Shown: in pieces, positions 55,376 to 63,402 of the stretch
How positions within the stretch are numbered: position 1 is the first letter of the stretch
How the letters are laid out: each line of letters opens with the position of its first letter
Assembly (NCBI RefSeq): GCF_001613505.1
Contig: NZ_BDCM01000015.1
Location: forward strand, 124,001 to 188,000
DNA: 64,000 nt
Direction of reading: 5' to 3'
Source of the DNA: Nocardia mikamii NBRC 108933
GTDB taxonomy: Bacteria > Actinomycetota > Actinomycetes > Mycobacteriales > Mycobacteriaceae
Translations under genes and position numbers: made by a program
The notes under the pieces: generated by a model
The model's database searches: none
Told to the model about the DNA's origin: nothing
Seen by the model: only the letters and a program-made list of their open reading frames with translations

Positions 55376-55530
55376 CTACCGCCCATCTCGTTTCACGCTT
55401 CACGACCGGTACTCCCCGGCCACCGCCCCCGGACGGCCTGCGCTGGGCCGTGTGAGCATTCCCAGGCCGTCGTGAACGGGCCCGATGCGCATGCCGCAGG
55501 GCGCCGCCACTCTACCTGGCTCCCGCCACC

Positions 55531-56853
55531 CTACGACGTGCCGAGTCCCGCGTACACCCATCCCGCGGCGGTCCACGCGGCGCGCTCGAGACAGTTGCGT
55601 CCGTCGATGATGGAACGCCCGCGCACCACCGGCTCGAGGTCACGCGGCGAGAGTGCGGTGAACTCGTCCCACTCCGTGAGAACAAGCACGACATCCGCCC
55701 GATCACACGCCTCCGCCACCGAGGTCGCGTAATTCAGCGTCGGAAAGACGCGACGGGAGTTCTCCAGCGCTTTCGGGTCGTAGACCGTGACCACCGCGCC
55801 GTGCAACTGGATCATTCCGGCCACGTTCAGCGCGGGCGAATCGCGCACATCGTCGGATTCCGGTTTGAAGGCCGCGCCCAGTACCGCCACGTTGGCGCCC
55901 AGCAGCGAACCGCCGCACGCCTTGGCCGCCATATCGACCACCTTGGTGCGCCGGCGCATATTGATGTTGTCGACTTCACGCAGGAACGCGACCGCGTGAT
56001 CGGCGCCGAGCTCCCCCGCGCGGGCCATGAACGCGCGGATGTCCTTGGGCAGGCAGCCCCCGCCGAAACCCAGCCCGGCGTTGAGGAATCGCCGGCCGAT
56101 GCGGGCGTCGTGGCCGAGCGCGTCGGCCAGCATCGTGACGTCGGCGCCGGTGGCCTCGCAGACCTCGGAGACGGCGTTGATGAACGAGATCTTGGTGGCC
56201 AGGAACGCGTTGGCCGACACCTTCACCAGTTCCGCCGTGGCCAGATCGGTGAGCAGGAACGGCACCTGCGCCGCGATCAGGTCGGCGTAGATCTCGCGCA
56301 CCTGCGCTCGCACCCAGTCGGCGCGCTCGCGTTCGCCGTCGACACCGAGGACCAGCCGGTCGGGCCGCAGGGTGTCGCGCACCGCGAACCCCTCTCGCAG
56401 GAATTCCGGATTCCAGGCGACCTCGACGTCGACGCGAGCGCGGGCTCGCATCCGGCGGCCCAGTTCCGCGGCCGTGCCGACGGGCACCGTCGACTTGCCG
56501 ATCAGCACCGACGGCCGCTCCAGCAGCGGCGCCAGCGAATCGGCCACGGCGTGGACATATTTCAGGTCCGCGCCGTATTCCCCCTTCTTCTGCGGGGTGC
56601 CGACGCCGAGGAAGTGGGCGTCGGCGTGCGCGGCCGCCTCCTCGTAGGAGGTGGTGAAGCGCAGTCGCCCGGCGTCGAGGTTGCGGCGCAGCACCGCCTC
56701 CAGTCCGGGTTCGTAGAACGGCACGACGCCGTCGGACAATTTGGCCACCTTGCCGGGGTCGATGTCCACCCCGAGCACCTCGTGACCGAGCTCGGCCATG
56801 CAGGCGGCATGGGTGGCTCCCAGATATCCCGTCCCGAATACCGTCAGACGCAT
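55531..56853 (-). CDS. udgA: UDP-glucose 6-dehydrogenase
   Basis: A 440-residue UDP-glucose/GDP-mannose dehydrogenase. The Rossmann domain MRLTVFGTGYLGATHAACMA binds NAD; the catalytic Cys is C267 in GFGGGCLPKDIRAF; NPEFLREG and GKSTVPVGT are family markers. It oxidises UDP-glucose to UDP-glucuronate for cell-envelope glycans. The symbol follows M. tuberculosis udgA (Rv0322), which sits beside dcd as this one nearly does. ATG 56853 begins the dinucleotide fold directly; the frame is open 37 codons upstream without matching. No ribosome site; a -10 lies six nt upstream. Confidence 0.93.
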   Translation of the reverse strand: MRLTVFGTGYLGATHAACMAELGHEVLGVDIDPGKVAKLSDGVVPFYEPGLEAVLRRNLDAGRLRFTTSYEEAAAHADAHFLGVGTPQKKGEYGADLKYVHAVADSLAPLLERPSVLIGKSTVPVGTAAELGRRMRARARVDVEVAWNPEFLREGFAVRDTLRPDRLVLGVDGERERADWVRAQVREIYADLIAAQVPFLLTDLATAELVKVSANAFLATKISFINAVSEVCEATGADVTMLADALGHDARIGRRFLNAGLGFGGGCLPKDIRAFMARAGELGADHAVAFLREVDNINMRRRTKVVDMAAKACGGSLLGANVAVLGAAFKPESDDVRDSPALNVAGMIQLHGAVVTVYDPKALENSRRVFPTLNYATSVAEACDRADVVLVLTEWDEFTALSPRDLEPVVRGRSIIDGRNCLERAAWTAAGWVYAGLGTS

Positions 56854-56859
56854 AGTCGA

Positions 56860-56865
56860 TTGATA
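56860..56865 (-). promoter_or_regulatory. -10 element for a possibly leaderless udgA transcript
   Basis: On the minus strand TATCAA is followed by six nt and then the ATG. No ribosome site is seen, so transcription may start at the ATG. Confidence 0.4.
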
Positions 56866-56977
56866 CGCGCCGGGTATGGCCGGTCCGCGTCCACGAGGCG
56901 AGAGCGCAGGCAACAGTGGGTGTACAGGGAGAAACCGCCGCCGATCAGCGCATTCGCCGACCACCTACCATCGCAGA

Positions 56978-57514
56978 GTGCGAAAACGGTGGTGGGTGCG
57001 CGGTGCGGCGGGGGTGGTGCTCGTGCTCGCCGTCGCGGTGGCGGCGCTGTGGCCGGTGTACGTGCGCCCTCGAATCGACGCACCGCACCCGGCCGATGCC
57101 ATCCTGGTCCTCGGCGGCGCCCACGACGGCCGCGAGGAACTGGCGCTGCGCCTGGCTCACGACGGTTACGCGCCGCAGGTGGTGTTCTCCGATCCCTACG
57201 ACCACTCCCCGCTGATCAATCGAATCTGTCACGGCGGATACAGCTTCCGCGTGAGCTGCTTCGATCCCGACCCGCGCACCACGCGCGGCGAGGGACGCGA
57301 ACTGGCCGCCCGCGCGGCACGGGAGAACTGGCGGCGCGTGATCGTGGTGACCTTCACTCCGCACATCTCCCGCGCCCGGTATGTGCTCGGAAAGTGCTGG
57401 GGCGGTGAGGTTCTGTTCGTCGACGCGCATCCGCGCATCGGTGTGGCACGGTGGGCCTACCAGTACCTGTATCAGTCCTCCGGATACGTCAAAGCCGTCT
57501 TCGAGGACTGCTGA
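56978..57514 (+). CDS. YdcF/SanA-type DUF218 protein
   Basis: A 178-residue protein with an N-terminal membrane anchor (about 8-28, GAAGVVLVLAVAVAALWPVY) and a DUF218 domain outside: HPADAILVLGGAHDGREELA, AHDGYAPQVVFSD, RTTRGEGRELAARAARENW and VVTFTPHISRARYVL. DUF218 proteins (ElyC, SanA, YdcF) affect envelope integrity and lipid-carrier use in other bacteria. GTG 56978 is the start; no good ribosome site. It is divergent from udgA with a 124-bp gap, which fits an envelope role. Confidence 0.85.
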   Translation: MRKRWWVRGAAGVVLVLAVAVAALWPVYVRPRIDAPHPADAILVLGGAHDGREELALRLAHDGYAPQVVFSDPYDHSPLINRICHGGYSFRVSCFDPDPRTTRGEGRELAARAARENWRRVIVVTFTPHISRARYVLGKCWGGEVLFVDAHPRIGVARWAYQYLYQSSGYVKAVFEDC

Positions 57515-57574
57515 ACCGGTGACCCCGGCACCGGCTCCACGACCTCCGGCTCACTCACCGGCCGATCCGCCATC

Positions 57575-58627
57575 TCACCGATCGGAACTCGGAAAACCTC
57601 GAGCCGCACCATTTTCCGGAAGCACCGGGCCGGAATAGCCGGCGATGCGCACCCGCTCGTCCATGCGGTCGCGGATGTGGCGAACCCGTTCGCCGACCGC
57701 GGTGCGCGGCGCGTACGCGGACACCGAGAGGGCGTAGAGCGCCGCCGCGTCGTCGGACTCCGCCCGCCGTTCCTGCAGCGCCACACCGAGATCCGTGCCG
57801 TAGCCCAGGTCGACGGCCGCCCGGTCGGCCCGGTAGTCGATGCGGCGCACGACCGGCACGAGAGCGCAGGCCGCCACCTCCGGAGCGATACGCAGCAGCA
57901 GCGCGGCCGGAAGCCCCACGATCACGGTGGTGGCCGCGATGGCCGGGCAGGCGACCAGCACCCGGCTGACCGCACTCCAGCCGATACCGAAGATCCGGGC
58001 CGCCGGTGGCGCCATGCGTCGCGTCAGCCACGCTCCGACCGCGGCAGGGCCCGAGAGCAACACCCGCTCCAGCCACACCAGCGGTAGATTGAAATACCGG
58101 AACACGAACTGGCACAACGACACCCGTCCCTCGGATCGATACCCGAGCTCCCGGGCGAGCACCGCTTCGAGTTCCCGCGGGGGCGCACCGAGCACGGCCG
58201 CGGGGACCGCGATCATCCGCCGGGGCAGCAGCAGTTCGCGCTCGCTCTCCCGGATCCACAGCGAATGCGACGAGGAGGCGATGCCGGATCGGCGGGCCAC
58301 CCGCTCCCACGCCGCCGTCAGCGCGTGCCGCTCGCCGGAGGTGGGCGCGCGCACCCCGAAACGCGCCGGCAACCACGGCCGCTCGGCGCCCAGGAAGCAC
58401 ACCACCGCGACGAGAACACACACCACGAACCACGCGATGGCGAGAATGCCGACGGTGCCGAAGCCCATCGCCAAACCGAGGCCGTAGAGCACCACCGTGA
58501 GGATCGCCGCGGTGGGTGCGGCGGCCAGGACCAGCGCCGTCCAGGAGCGGATCCGGTCGGCCACGGAGGGCCGGATGGCCGCGCCCGCACCGGGGTCGTT
58601 CGCCTTCGCTGTCGAGTCAAAGCTCAT
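57575..58627 (-). CDS. Degenerate M48 (HtpX-like) membrane protein
   Basis: A 350-residue protein with two N-terminal membrane helices (about 32-80) and a domain laid out like M48 zinc peptidases. The HExxH motif is destroyed: where LAHELGH is expected, it reads LARELGYRS (R159, Y163). The third-ligand region reads IDYRADRAAVDLGYG instead of a Glu-containing EADRxAVELG. Two more membrane helices follow (about 195-255). It is therefore probably catalytically dead, a pseudo-peptidase. ATG 58627 (MSFDSTAKA) is the start; the frame stays open far upstream, but that part lies over the permease gene on the other strand. Confidence 0.75.
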   Translation of the reverse strand: MSFDSTAKANDPGAGAAIRPSVADRIRSWTALVLAAAPTAAILTVVLYGLGLAMGFGTVGILAIAWFVVCVLVAVVCFLGAERPWLPARFGVRAPTSGERHALTAAWERVARRSGIASSSHSLWIRESERELLLPRRMIAVPAAVLGAPPRELEAVLARELGYRSEGRVSLCQFVFRYFNLPLVWLERVLLSGPAAVGAWLTRRMAPPAARIFGIGWSAVSRVLVACPAIAATTVIVGLPAALLLRIAPEVAACALVPVVRRIDYRADRAAVDLGYGTDLGVALQERRAESDDAAALYALSVSAYAPRTAVGERVRHIRDRMDERVRIAGYSGPVLPENGAARGFPSSDR

Positions 58628-58765
58628 GCACCACGGTAAAGGGAGAGCGCAAAACCGCACGTCGCGGGGCGTTACACGGCGGTAACCGAGCGGCAAAACG
58701 GACACCACATCGGGCCTGCACCCTCGAAAGGCCGCGCCGAGCGCGGGAACGATGAGGAGTAGATC

Positions 58766-60409
58766 GTGGTTGATGTGCAAACCCGTCCGGCGACCGCCAC
58801 CGCCGCGACGAAGGAAACCCTCGAGGACTACACGCTGCGCTTCGCGCCCCGCAGCTATCGCAAATGGAGTCCGGCCGTGGTCGGCGTCTCCGCGCTGGGC
58901 GGCATCGCCTATCTCGCGGATTTCTCCATCGGCGCCAATATCGGCATCGCGAACGGCACCGGAAATGCGTTGCTGGGCATCGGCATCTTCGCGATCATCA
59001 TCATGATCACGGGATTTCCGCTGGCCTACTATGCCGCCCGCTACAACATCGATCTGGATCTGATCACCCGCGGCAGTGGATTCGGTTACTACGGTTCGGT
59101 GATCACCAACCTGGTGTTCGCCTCGTTCACCTTCATCTTCTTCGCCACCGAGGGTTCGATCATGGCCCAAGGCCTGAATCTGGGCCTGCACATCCCACTG
59201 TGGCTGGGTTATCTGCTCTCCACGGTGCTGATCTTCCCGCTGGTCGTCTACGGCATGAATACGCTGGCGAAACTGCAGGTCTGGACGACGCCGCTGTGGC
59301 TGCTGCTGATGGTGTTGCCATTCGCGTTCCTGCTGATCCGCCACCCCGAATCGATCGACTCGTTCTTCGCCTACGGCGGTAAGGACGGTGCGGGCGTGAG
59401 CCTTTCCGGTGCGCTGCTGGCCGCCGGTGTCTGTCTGTCGCTGATCGCGCAGATCGCCGAGCAGATCGACTATCTGCGGTTCATGCCGCCGAAAACCCCG
59501 GAGAACGCACGCAAGTGGTGGGGCTGGATGCTGCTGGCCGGGCCGGGCTGGGTGATCTTCGGTGCCGTCAAACAGGTCGTCGGCCTGTTCCTCGCGGTCT
59601 ATCTGATCGCGAACCTGCCCGGGGCCCAGGACATCGCGAATCAGCCCGTGCATCAGTTCCTGGAGATCTACCGCGATATGGTTCCGTCCTGGCTGGCGAT
59701 GACGCTCGCGGTGGTGCTCGTGGTCATCTCGCAGATCAAAATCAATGTGACCAACGCCTATTCGGGTTCGCTGGCGTGGACCAACTCGTTCACCCGCGTC
59801 ACCAAGACGTATCCGGGCCGGCTGGTATTCCTCGGGGTGAATCTGGCGATCGCGCTGATCCTGATGGAAGCCAATATGTTCGACTTCCTCAACGACATCC
59901 TCGGCTTCTACGCCAACTGCGGTATCGCCTGGATCGTCACCGTCGCAACGGATATCGCGGTCAACAAGTATCTGCTGAAGCTCTCGCCCAAACAGCCCGA
60001 ATTCCGGCGCGGCATGCTCTACAACTTCAATCCTGTCGGCCTGGTCGGCTTCGGATTGTCGGCGGTGCTGTCGATCATGACCTTCTTCGGTGTGTTCGGC
60101 GCGGCGCTGAAACCGTATTCGCCGATCGTCGCCGTCGTGATCGCCTTCGTCGCCACCCCGCTCACCGCCGTTCTCACCAAGGGCAAGTACTACCTGCGCC
60201 GGGGCGACGACGGAATCGAGCTGGACATGTTCGACGAACACGGCAACCCGTCCGGCGAAACCCTCACCTGCCACGTCACCGGAATGGACTTCGAACGCCC
60301 CGACATGATCGCCTCCGCGGTCCCCGGGCCGGAGGGTGAAATCCAATACATCAGTTCACTGGCCCTGTCGACGGACAAGTCGGGCGCGCACGTGCTGCCG
60401 CCGAGCTAG
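58766..60409 (+). CDS. NCS1-type purine/cytosine permease family transporter
   Basis: A 547-residue transporter with about twelve membrane helices and the look of the nucleobase:cation symporter-1 family (WSPAVVGVSALGGIAYLADF; RGSGFGYYGSVITNLVFAS; FAYGGKDGAG). The family imports purines, cytosine, hydantoins or related compounds with H+ or Na+. A soluble C-terminal part (about 475-547) is longer than usual. GTG 58766 follows GAGGAG by eight nt. It is divergent from the M48-like gene and ends at a shared terminator with dcd. The neighbour dcd acts in pyrimidine nucleotide metabolism, which hints at a nucleobase substrate. Confidence 0.85.
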   Translation: MVDVQTRPATATAATKETLEDYTLRFAPRSYRKWSPAVVGVSALGGIAYLADFSIGANIGIANGTGNALLGIGIFAIIIMITGFPLAYYAARYNIDLDLITRGSGFGYYGSVITNLVFASFTFIFFATEGSIMAQGLNLGLHIPLWLGYLLSTVLIFPLVVYGMNTLAKLQVWTTPLWLLLMVLPFAFLLIRHPESIDSFFAYGGKDGAGVSLSGALLAAGVCLSLIAQIAEQIDYLRFMPPKTPENARKWWGWMLLAGPGWVIFGAVKQVVGLFLAVYLIANLPGAQDIANQPVHQFLEIYRDMVPSWLAMTLAVVLVVISQIKINVTNAYSGSLAWTNSFTRVTKTYPGRLVFLGVNLAIALILMEANMFDFLNDILGFYANCGIAWIVTVATDIAVNKYLLKLSPKQPEFRRGMLYNFNPVGLVGFGLSAVLSIMTFFGVFGAALKPYSPIVAVVIAFVATPLTAVLTKGKYYLRRGDDGIELDMFDEHGNPSGETLTCHVTGMDFERPDMIASAVPGPEGEIQYISSLALSTDKSGAHVLPPS

Positions 60410-60421
60410 CCGGACGCCGAG

Positions 60422-60450
60422 CCGGCGCGGCCTTGTACAGGCCGCGCCGG
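60422..60450. terminator. Bidirectional terminator between permease and dcd
   Basis: CCGGCGCGGCCT (60422-60433) and AGGCCGCGCCGG (60439-60450) form a perfect 12-bp stem with a 5-nt loop, between convergent stop codons. Confidence 0.85.
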
Positions 60451-60464
60451 ATTCGACGTGCTGA

Positions 60465-61064
60465 TCAGGACTCCGCGGGCTGCGGGATCGAATCCTGCGG
60501 CAGCGGGAAATTCATATATGCCCGCGAGGGCGTCGGTCCGCGCTGGCCCTGATACTTCGAGCCGGCCGCCGCGCTGCCGTACGGGTGTTCCGAGGGGCTG
60601 CTCAGGCGGAACAGGCACAGCTGGCCGATCTTCATACCCGGCCACAGCGTGATCGGCAGATTCGCCACATTCGACAACTCCAGCGTGATGTGACCGCTGA
60701 AACCCGGGTCGATGAATCCCGCCGTGGAATGGGTGAGCAGCCCGAGCCGCCCCAGACTCGACTTACCCTCCAGGCGTCCGGCCAGATCATCGGGCAGGGT
60801 GCAGACCTCGAGCGTCGAACCGAGGACGAATTCGCCCGGATGCAGGACGAACGGCTCACCCTGGCCGGGTTCGACCAGGGTGGTCAGTTCGTCCTGGCGT
60901 TGCGCGGGATCGATATGGGTGTAGCGGGTGTTGTTGAACACCCGGAACATTCGATCCAGCCGCACATCGATACTCGACGGCTGAACCAATTTCTCGTCGA
61001 ACGGTTCCAGCCCGAGCCGCCCGGCGGCCAGCTCGGCACGAATGTCGCGATCGGAAAGCAGCAC
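60465..61064 (-). CDS. dcd: dCTP deaminase, probably dUMP-forming
   Basis: A 199-residue trimeric enzyme. Signature GKSSLGRLGLLTHSTAGFID, then FSGHITLELSNVANLPITLW with the catalytic Glu in LELSN. In mycobacteria the homologous Dcd is bifunctional, turning dCTP into dUMP and pyrophosphate; the thumb residue that decides this cannot be judged here. GTG 61064 begins (V)LLSDRDIRAEL, as in the mycobacterial enzyme; the open frame upstream overlaps the fasciclin gene. The C-terminal tail is about ten residues longer than usual (QDSIPQPAES). Confidence 0.95.
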   Translation of the reverse strand: MLLSDRDIRAELAAGRLGLEPFDEKLVQPSSIDVRLDRMFRVFNNTRYTHIDPAQRQDELTTLVEPGQGEPFVLHPGEFVLGSTLEVCTLPDDLAGRLEGKSSLGRLGLLTHSTAGFIDPGFSGHITLELSNVANLPITLWPGMKIGQLCLFRLSSPSEHPYGSAAAGSKYQGQRGPTPSRAYMNFPLPQDSIPQPAES

Positions 61065-61071
61065 GGCGGTC

Positions 61072-61077
61072 AGCCTA
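61072..61077 (-). promoter_or_regulatory. -10 element before dcd
   Basis: On the minus strand TAGGCT is seven nt before the GTG start, fitting a leaderless transcript. AGGCTGA could instead act as a ribosome site. Confidence 0.35.
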
Positions 61078-61132
61078 GTAACCCGTGTTCGCCGGCTCGC
61101 AGCCGCACAGCGAGCCGGTGCGAAATTCGTCC

Positions 61133-61160
61133 CCATCCGCCGGATCGGACAACGCGAACT
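61133..61160 (+). promoter_or_regulatory. SigK-type promoter of the fasciclin gene
   Basis: CCATCC (61133-61138), 16-nt spacer, CGAACT (61155-61160). The sigK promoter 730 bp away has the same elements and spacing (CCATCC-16-CGAACC), and the spacer also begins GCC in both. CCATCC is the -35 known for mycobacterial SigK. Transcription would start near 61167. Confidence 0.75.
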
Positions 61161-61212
61161 CCTTGTCGCCGACGACGAGATATGCGACCGCCGGGTCGTC
61201 CGAGAGAAAGCG

Positions 61213-61767
61213 ATGAACGGTAACGCGACCGCCAGCCCCATGATGTCGCCGAGCGGTCCGGCCGCCGACGCCATGGCCGGCCTGGTCGGCCCCGGCTGCA
61301 AGGCCTATGCCGAGCAGGTGCCCACGGGCCCGGGATCGGTCGAGGGGATGGCACAGGATCCGGTGGCGACCGCCGCCTCACACGATCCGATGCTGACCAC
61401 GCTCACCGCGGCGGTGTCCGGAAAGCTGAACCCGCAGGTCAACCTGGTCGACACCCTGAACGGTGGCCAGTTCACCGTGTTCGCGCCCACCGACGACGCG
61501 TTCGCGAAACTGCCGCCGGCCACGGTCGACAGCCTGAAAACCGACAGCGCCACGCTCACCGAGATCCTCACCTACCACGTGGTGCCGGGGCAGGTCGCGC
61601 CCGACGCCATCGCGGGTGAGCACAAGACGGCCGGGGGCGGCACGGTGAACGTGACCCGTTCCGGCGACACGATCAAGGTCAACGACGCGTCGGTCGTCTG
61701 CGGAGGTGTGAAGACCGCCAACGCGACGGTCTATCTGATCGATACCGTGCTGATGCCGCCCGCCTGA
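61213..61767 (+). CDS. MPT70/MPT83-like fasciclin-domain protein without signal peptide
   Basis: A 184-residue protein. From GLVGPGCKAYAEQVPTGPGSV to the end (VCGGVKTANATVYLIDTVLMPPA, in part) it closely matches mature M. tuberculosis MPT70/MPT83, secreted adhesin-like antigens. The fasciclin core shows VNLVDTLNGGQFTVFAPTDD and ILTYHVVPGQ. But the N-terminus is only MNGNATASPMMSPSGPAADAM: no signal peptide or lipobox, and the upstream sequence after the SigK-type promoter has no hydrophobic codons in any forward frame. ATG 61213 follows GAGAGAAAG. Either export is lost, or it uses another route. It stands next to sigK-rskA. Confidence 0.85.
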   Translation: MNGNATASPMMSPSGPAADAMAGLVGPGCKAYAEQVPTGPGSVEGMAQDPVATAASHDPMLTTLTAAVSGKLNPQVNLVDTLNGGQFTVFAPTDDAFAKLPPATVDSLKTDSATLTEILTYHVVPGQVAPDAIAGEHKTAGGGTVNVTRSGDTIKVNDASVVCGGVKTANATVYLIDTVLMPPA

Positions 61768-61862
61768 GTTGTCACCACTGCGGTCCGCGCTGGTCGGAGC
61801 GCGTACCGGCGCGGTTCGGTCGATGTCGCGCACCCGGGCGAAAATGCCCCGAAATCCGCACC

Positions 61863-61890
61863 CATCCGCCACGCTGGGCATGTCGAACCT
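61863..61890 (+). promoter_or_regulatory. SigK-type promoter of sigK
   Basis: CCATCC (61863-61868), 16 nt, CGAACC (61885-61890), 26 nt before the sigK ATG. It matches the promoter before the fasciclin gene and implies autoregulation. Confidence 0.75.
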
Positions 61891-61916
61891 CTTCTCATGT
61901 ATGCAGGGACGCGCTC

Positions 61917-62564
61917 ATGACCGGCGATCCGGAGCTCACCTCGATCCGCCTGGCCGACACCGACGACTCACCGTCGTGCCCTCCGGGCGGGGGCGAGCGA
62001 GCGGGAACGCAGCGTGAGCTCGCCACCCTGCTCGCGGCTGCCGCCACCGGCAACCGCGACGCGTTCACACAGTTCTATCGCGCCACCAGCGCGCGAGTGT
62101 TCGGTCTCGCGTTGCGCATCCTGCGCAGTCACACCACCGCGGAGGAAGTGACGCAGGAGGTGTACCTGCAGGCCTGGACGGCTGCCGAACGCTACGATTC
62201 CGCTCTGGCCAGCCCGATCGGCTGGCTGATGATGCTCACTCATCGGCGTGCCGTGGACCGCGTGCGCGTCGAGGAGTCGGCTATCGCCCGTGACCGCGTC
62301 TACGGTCACACCCACCTGGGACGTGACCACGACACCGTCGCGGAGACGGTCGGTCAGCGGCTGGAAGAGCAGGCGGTGCTGCGCTGCCTGGACACCCTCA
62401 CCGCGACCCAGCGGGAGGCGATCGCACTGGCCTACTACAGCGGACGGACCTATCGGCAGGTCGCCGAACATCTCGACGCGCCACTGCCCACCGTCAAGAG
62501 CCGTATCCGGGATGCGCTGAAACGGCTTCACACCTGCCTCTCGGGGGTTGCCTCCCATGCCTGA
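61917..62564 (+). CDS. sigK: ECF sigma factor SigK
   Basis: A 215-residue ECF sigma factor close to M. tuberculosis SigK. Region 2: RVFGLALRILRSHTTAEEVTQ, WLMMLTHRRAVDRVRVEESA; region 4: LDTLTATQREAIALAYYSGR, PLPTVKSRIRDALKRLHTCL. It directs RNA polymerase to CCATCC/CGAAC promoters, including its own and that of the fasciclin gene. A 35-residue N-terminal extension rich in Ser, Asp and Gly precedes region 2. ATG 61917. The last 8 nt overlap the rskA start, so sigma and anti-sigma are translationally coupled. Confidence 0.95.
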   Translation: MTGDPELTSIRLADTDDSPSCPPGGGERAGTQRELATLLAAAATGNRDAFTQFYRATSARVFGLALRILRSHTTAEEVTQEVYLQAWTAAERYDSALASPIGWLMMLTHRRAVDRVRVEESAIARDRVYGHTHLGRDHDTVAETVGQRLEEQAVLRCLDTLTATQREAIALAYYSGRTYRQVAEHLDAPLPTVKSRIRDALKRLHTCLSGVASHA

Positions 62565-63294
62565 CACATCCGACCACGAGTTGCTCGACCTGGCCTACCC
62601 CTACGCACTGGACGCGGTCGGTGATTCCGAGCGCGACGAGATCGAACAGCGCGTCGCCGACGCCGGCCCGGACACGAGCCAGTCCTTCTCGGTGGTGGTT
62701 CGCGCGGTCCGCGAGACGATGGGTGCGTTGTCGGTTCTCGATGCGAAAGAGCCCGCGCCGGAGTTGGAAGCGCGCATACTCGCCGCACTCGACCGGGCGC
62801 GGCCCGCCGATCCGTCCGCCGCGGTTCCGCTCACCCGGCCGTCCAGGAGGCCTCGGCTACGGTGGCTGGCCGCGGCGGCCGCGGTAGTGGTGGCAGCCGG
62901 AGTCGGCGGCGGCATCGTCGCCCAGCAATACGCCGGGCAGACGGCACATCCACCGATGGCGGAACAGATCATGCGGCAACCGGATGCACACACCGCGAGC
63001 GCGCCGCTCAGTATCGGCGGTGTGCTGACCGTGCACGCGTCCACCGAAATGGGCGTGGCGACAGTGGCTTTCGACAGCGTGCCGCCGGCGCCGCAGGGCC
63101 ATGTGTATCAGCTGTGGGTGTTGCCGCCGACCGGTGCGCCGCGCTCGGCCGGGGTGATGGACCACATGCCGAGTGCGTCCGCACCGATGGTGGCCACCTA
63201 CGCCGGCGGCGACGCGCTGGCCATCACCGTCGAACCCGCGGGCGGCTCTCCGGTCCCGACCACAGCCCCGATCGCCACCATGTCGATGAGCTGA
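62557..63294 (+). CDS. rskA: Anti-sigma-K factor RskA
   Basis: A 245-residue single-pass membrane protein. The N-terminal anti-sigma domain (HELLDLAYPYALDAVGDSER; VVRAVRETMGALSVLDAKEP) holds SigK, a membrane helix lies at about 88-112, and the outer RskA domain has GHVYQLWVLPPTGAPRSAGV and AITVEPAGGSPVPT, which match mycobacterial RskA. In mycobacteria it is cut by regulated proteolysis to free SigK, and the signal is linked to redox state. ATG 62557 (MPDTSDHEL) overlaps sigK by 8 nt; a TTG three codons upstream is unlikely. Confidence 0.94.
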   Translation: MPDTSDHELLDLAYPYALDAVGDSERDEIEQRVADAGPDTSQSFSVVVRAVRETMGALSVLDAKEPAPELEARILAALDRARPADPSAAVPLTRPSRRPRLRWLAAAAAVVVAAGVGGGIVAQQYAGQTAHPPMAEQIMRQPDAHTASAPLSIGGVLTVHASTEMGVATVAFDSVPPAPQGHVYQLWVLPPTGAPRSAGVMDHMPSASAPMVATYAGGDALAITVEPAGGSPVPTTAPIATMSMS

Positions 63295-63402
63295 CGATCG
63301 GCTCCGTCCGGTCGGCTTCGCCGCCGCCGCGCTACCGGAGCCACCCTGCCCGCTCAGCGCCGTCCACCGATGCCGGACGGCGCGACGGGGTTTCCCGGAT
63401 GG

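Noticed and set aside
57575..60346. Single 923-codon minus-strand gene spanning the M48-like gene and the permease
   Set aside because: The upstream two-thirds is antisense to the permease with Asp/His/Arg-rich nonsense; the real product starts at MSFDSTAKA.
61065..61212. A frame in this stretch (VFAGSQPHSEP...) as a missing signal peptide of the fasciclin gene
   Set aside because: It is hydrophilic, lies partly before the predicted transcription start, and ends in a stop overlapping the fasciclin ATG.
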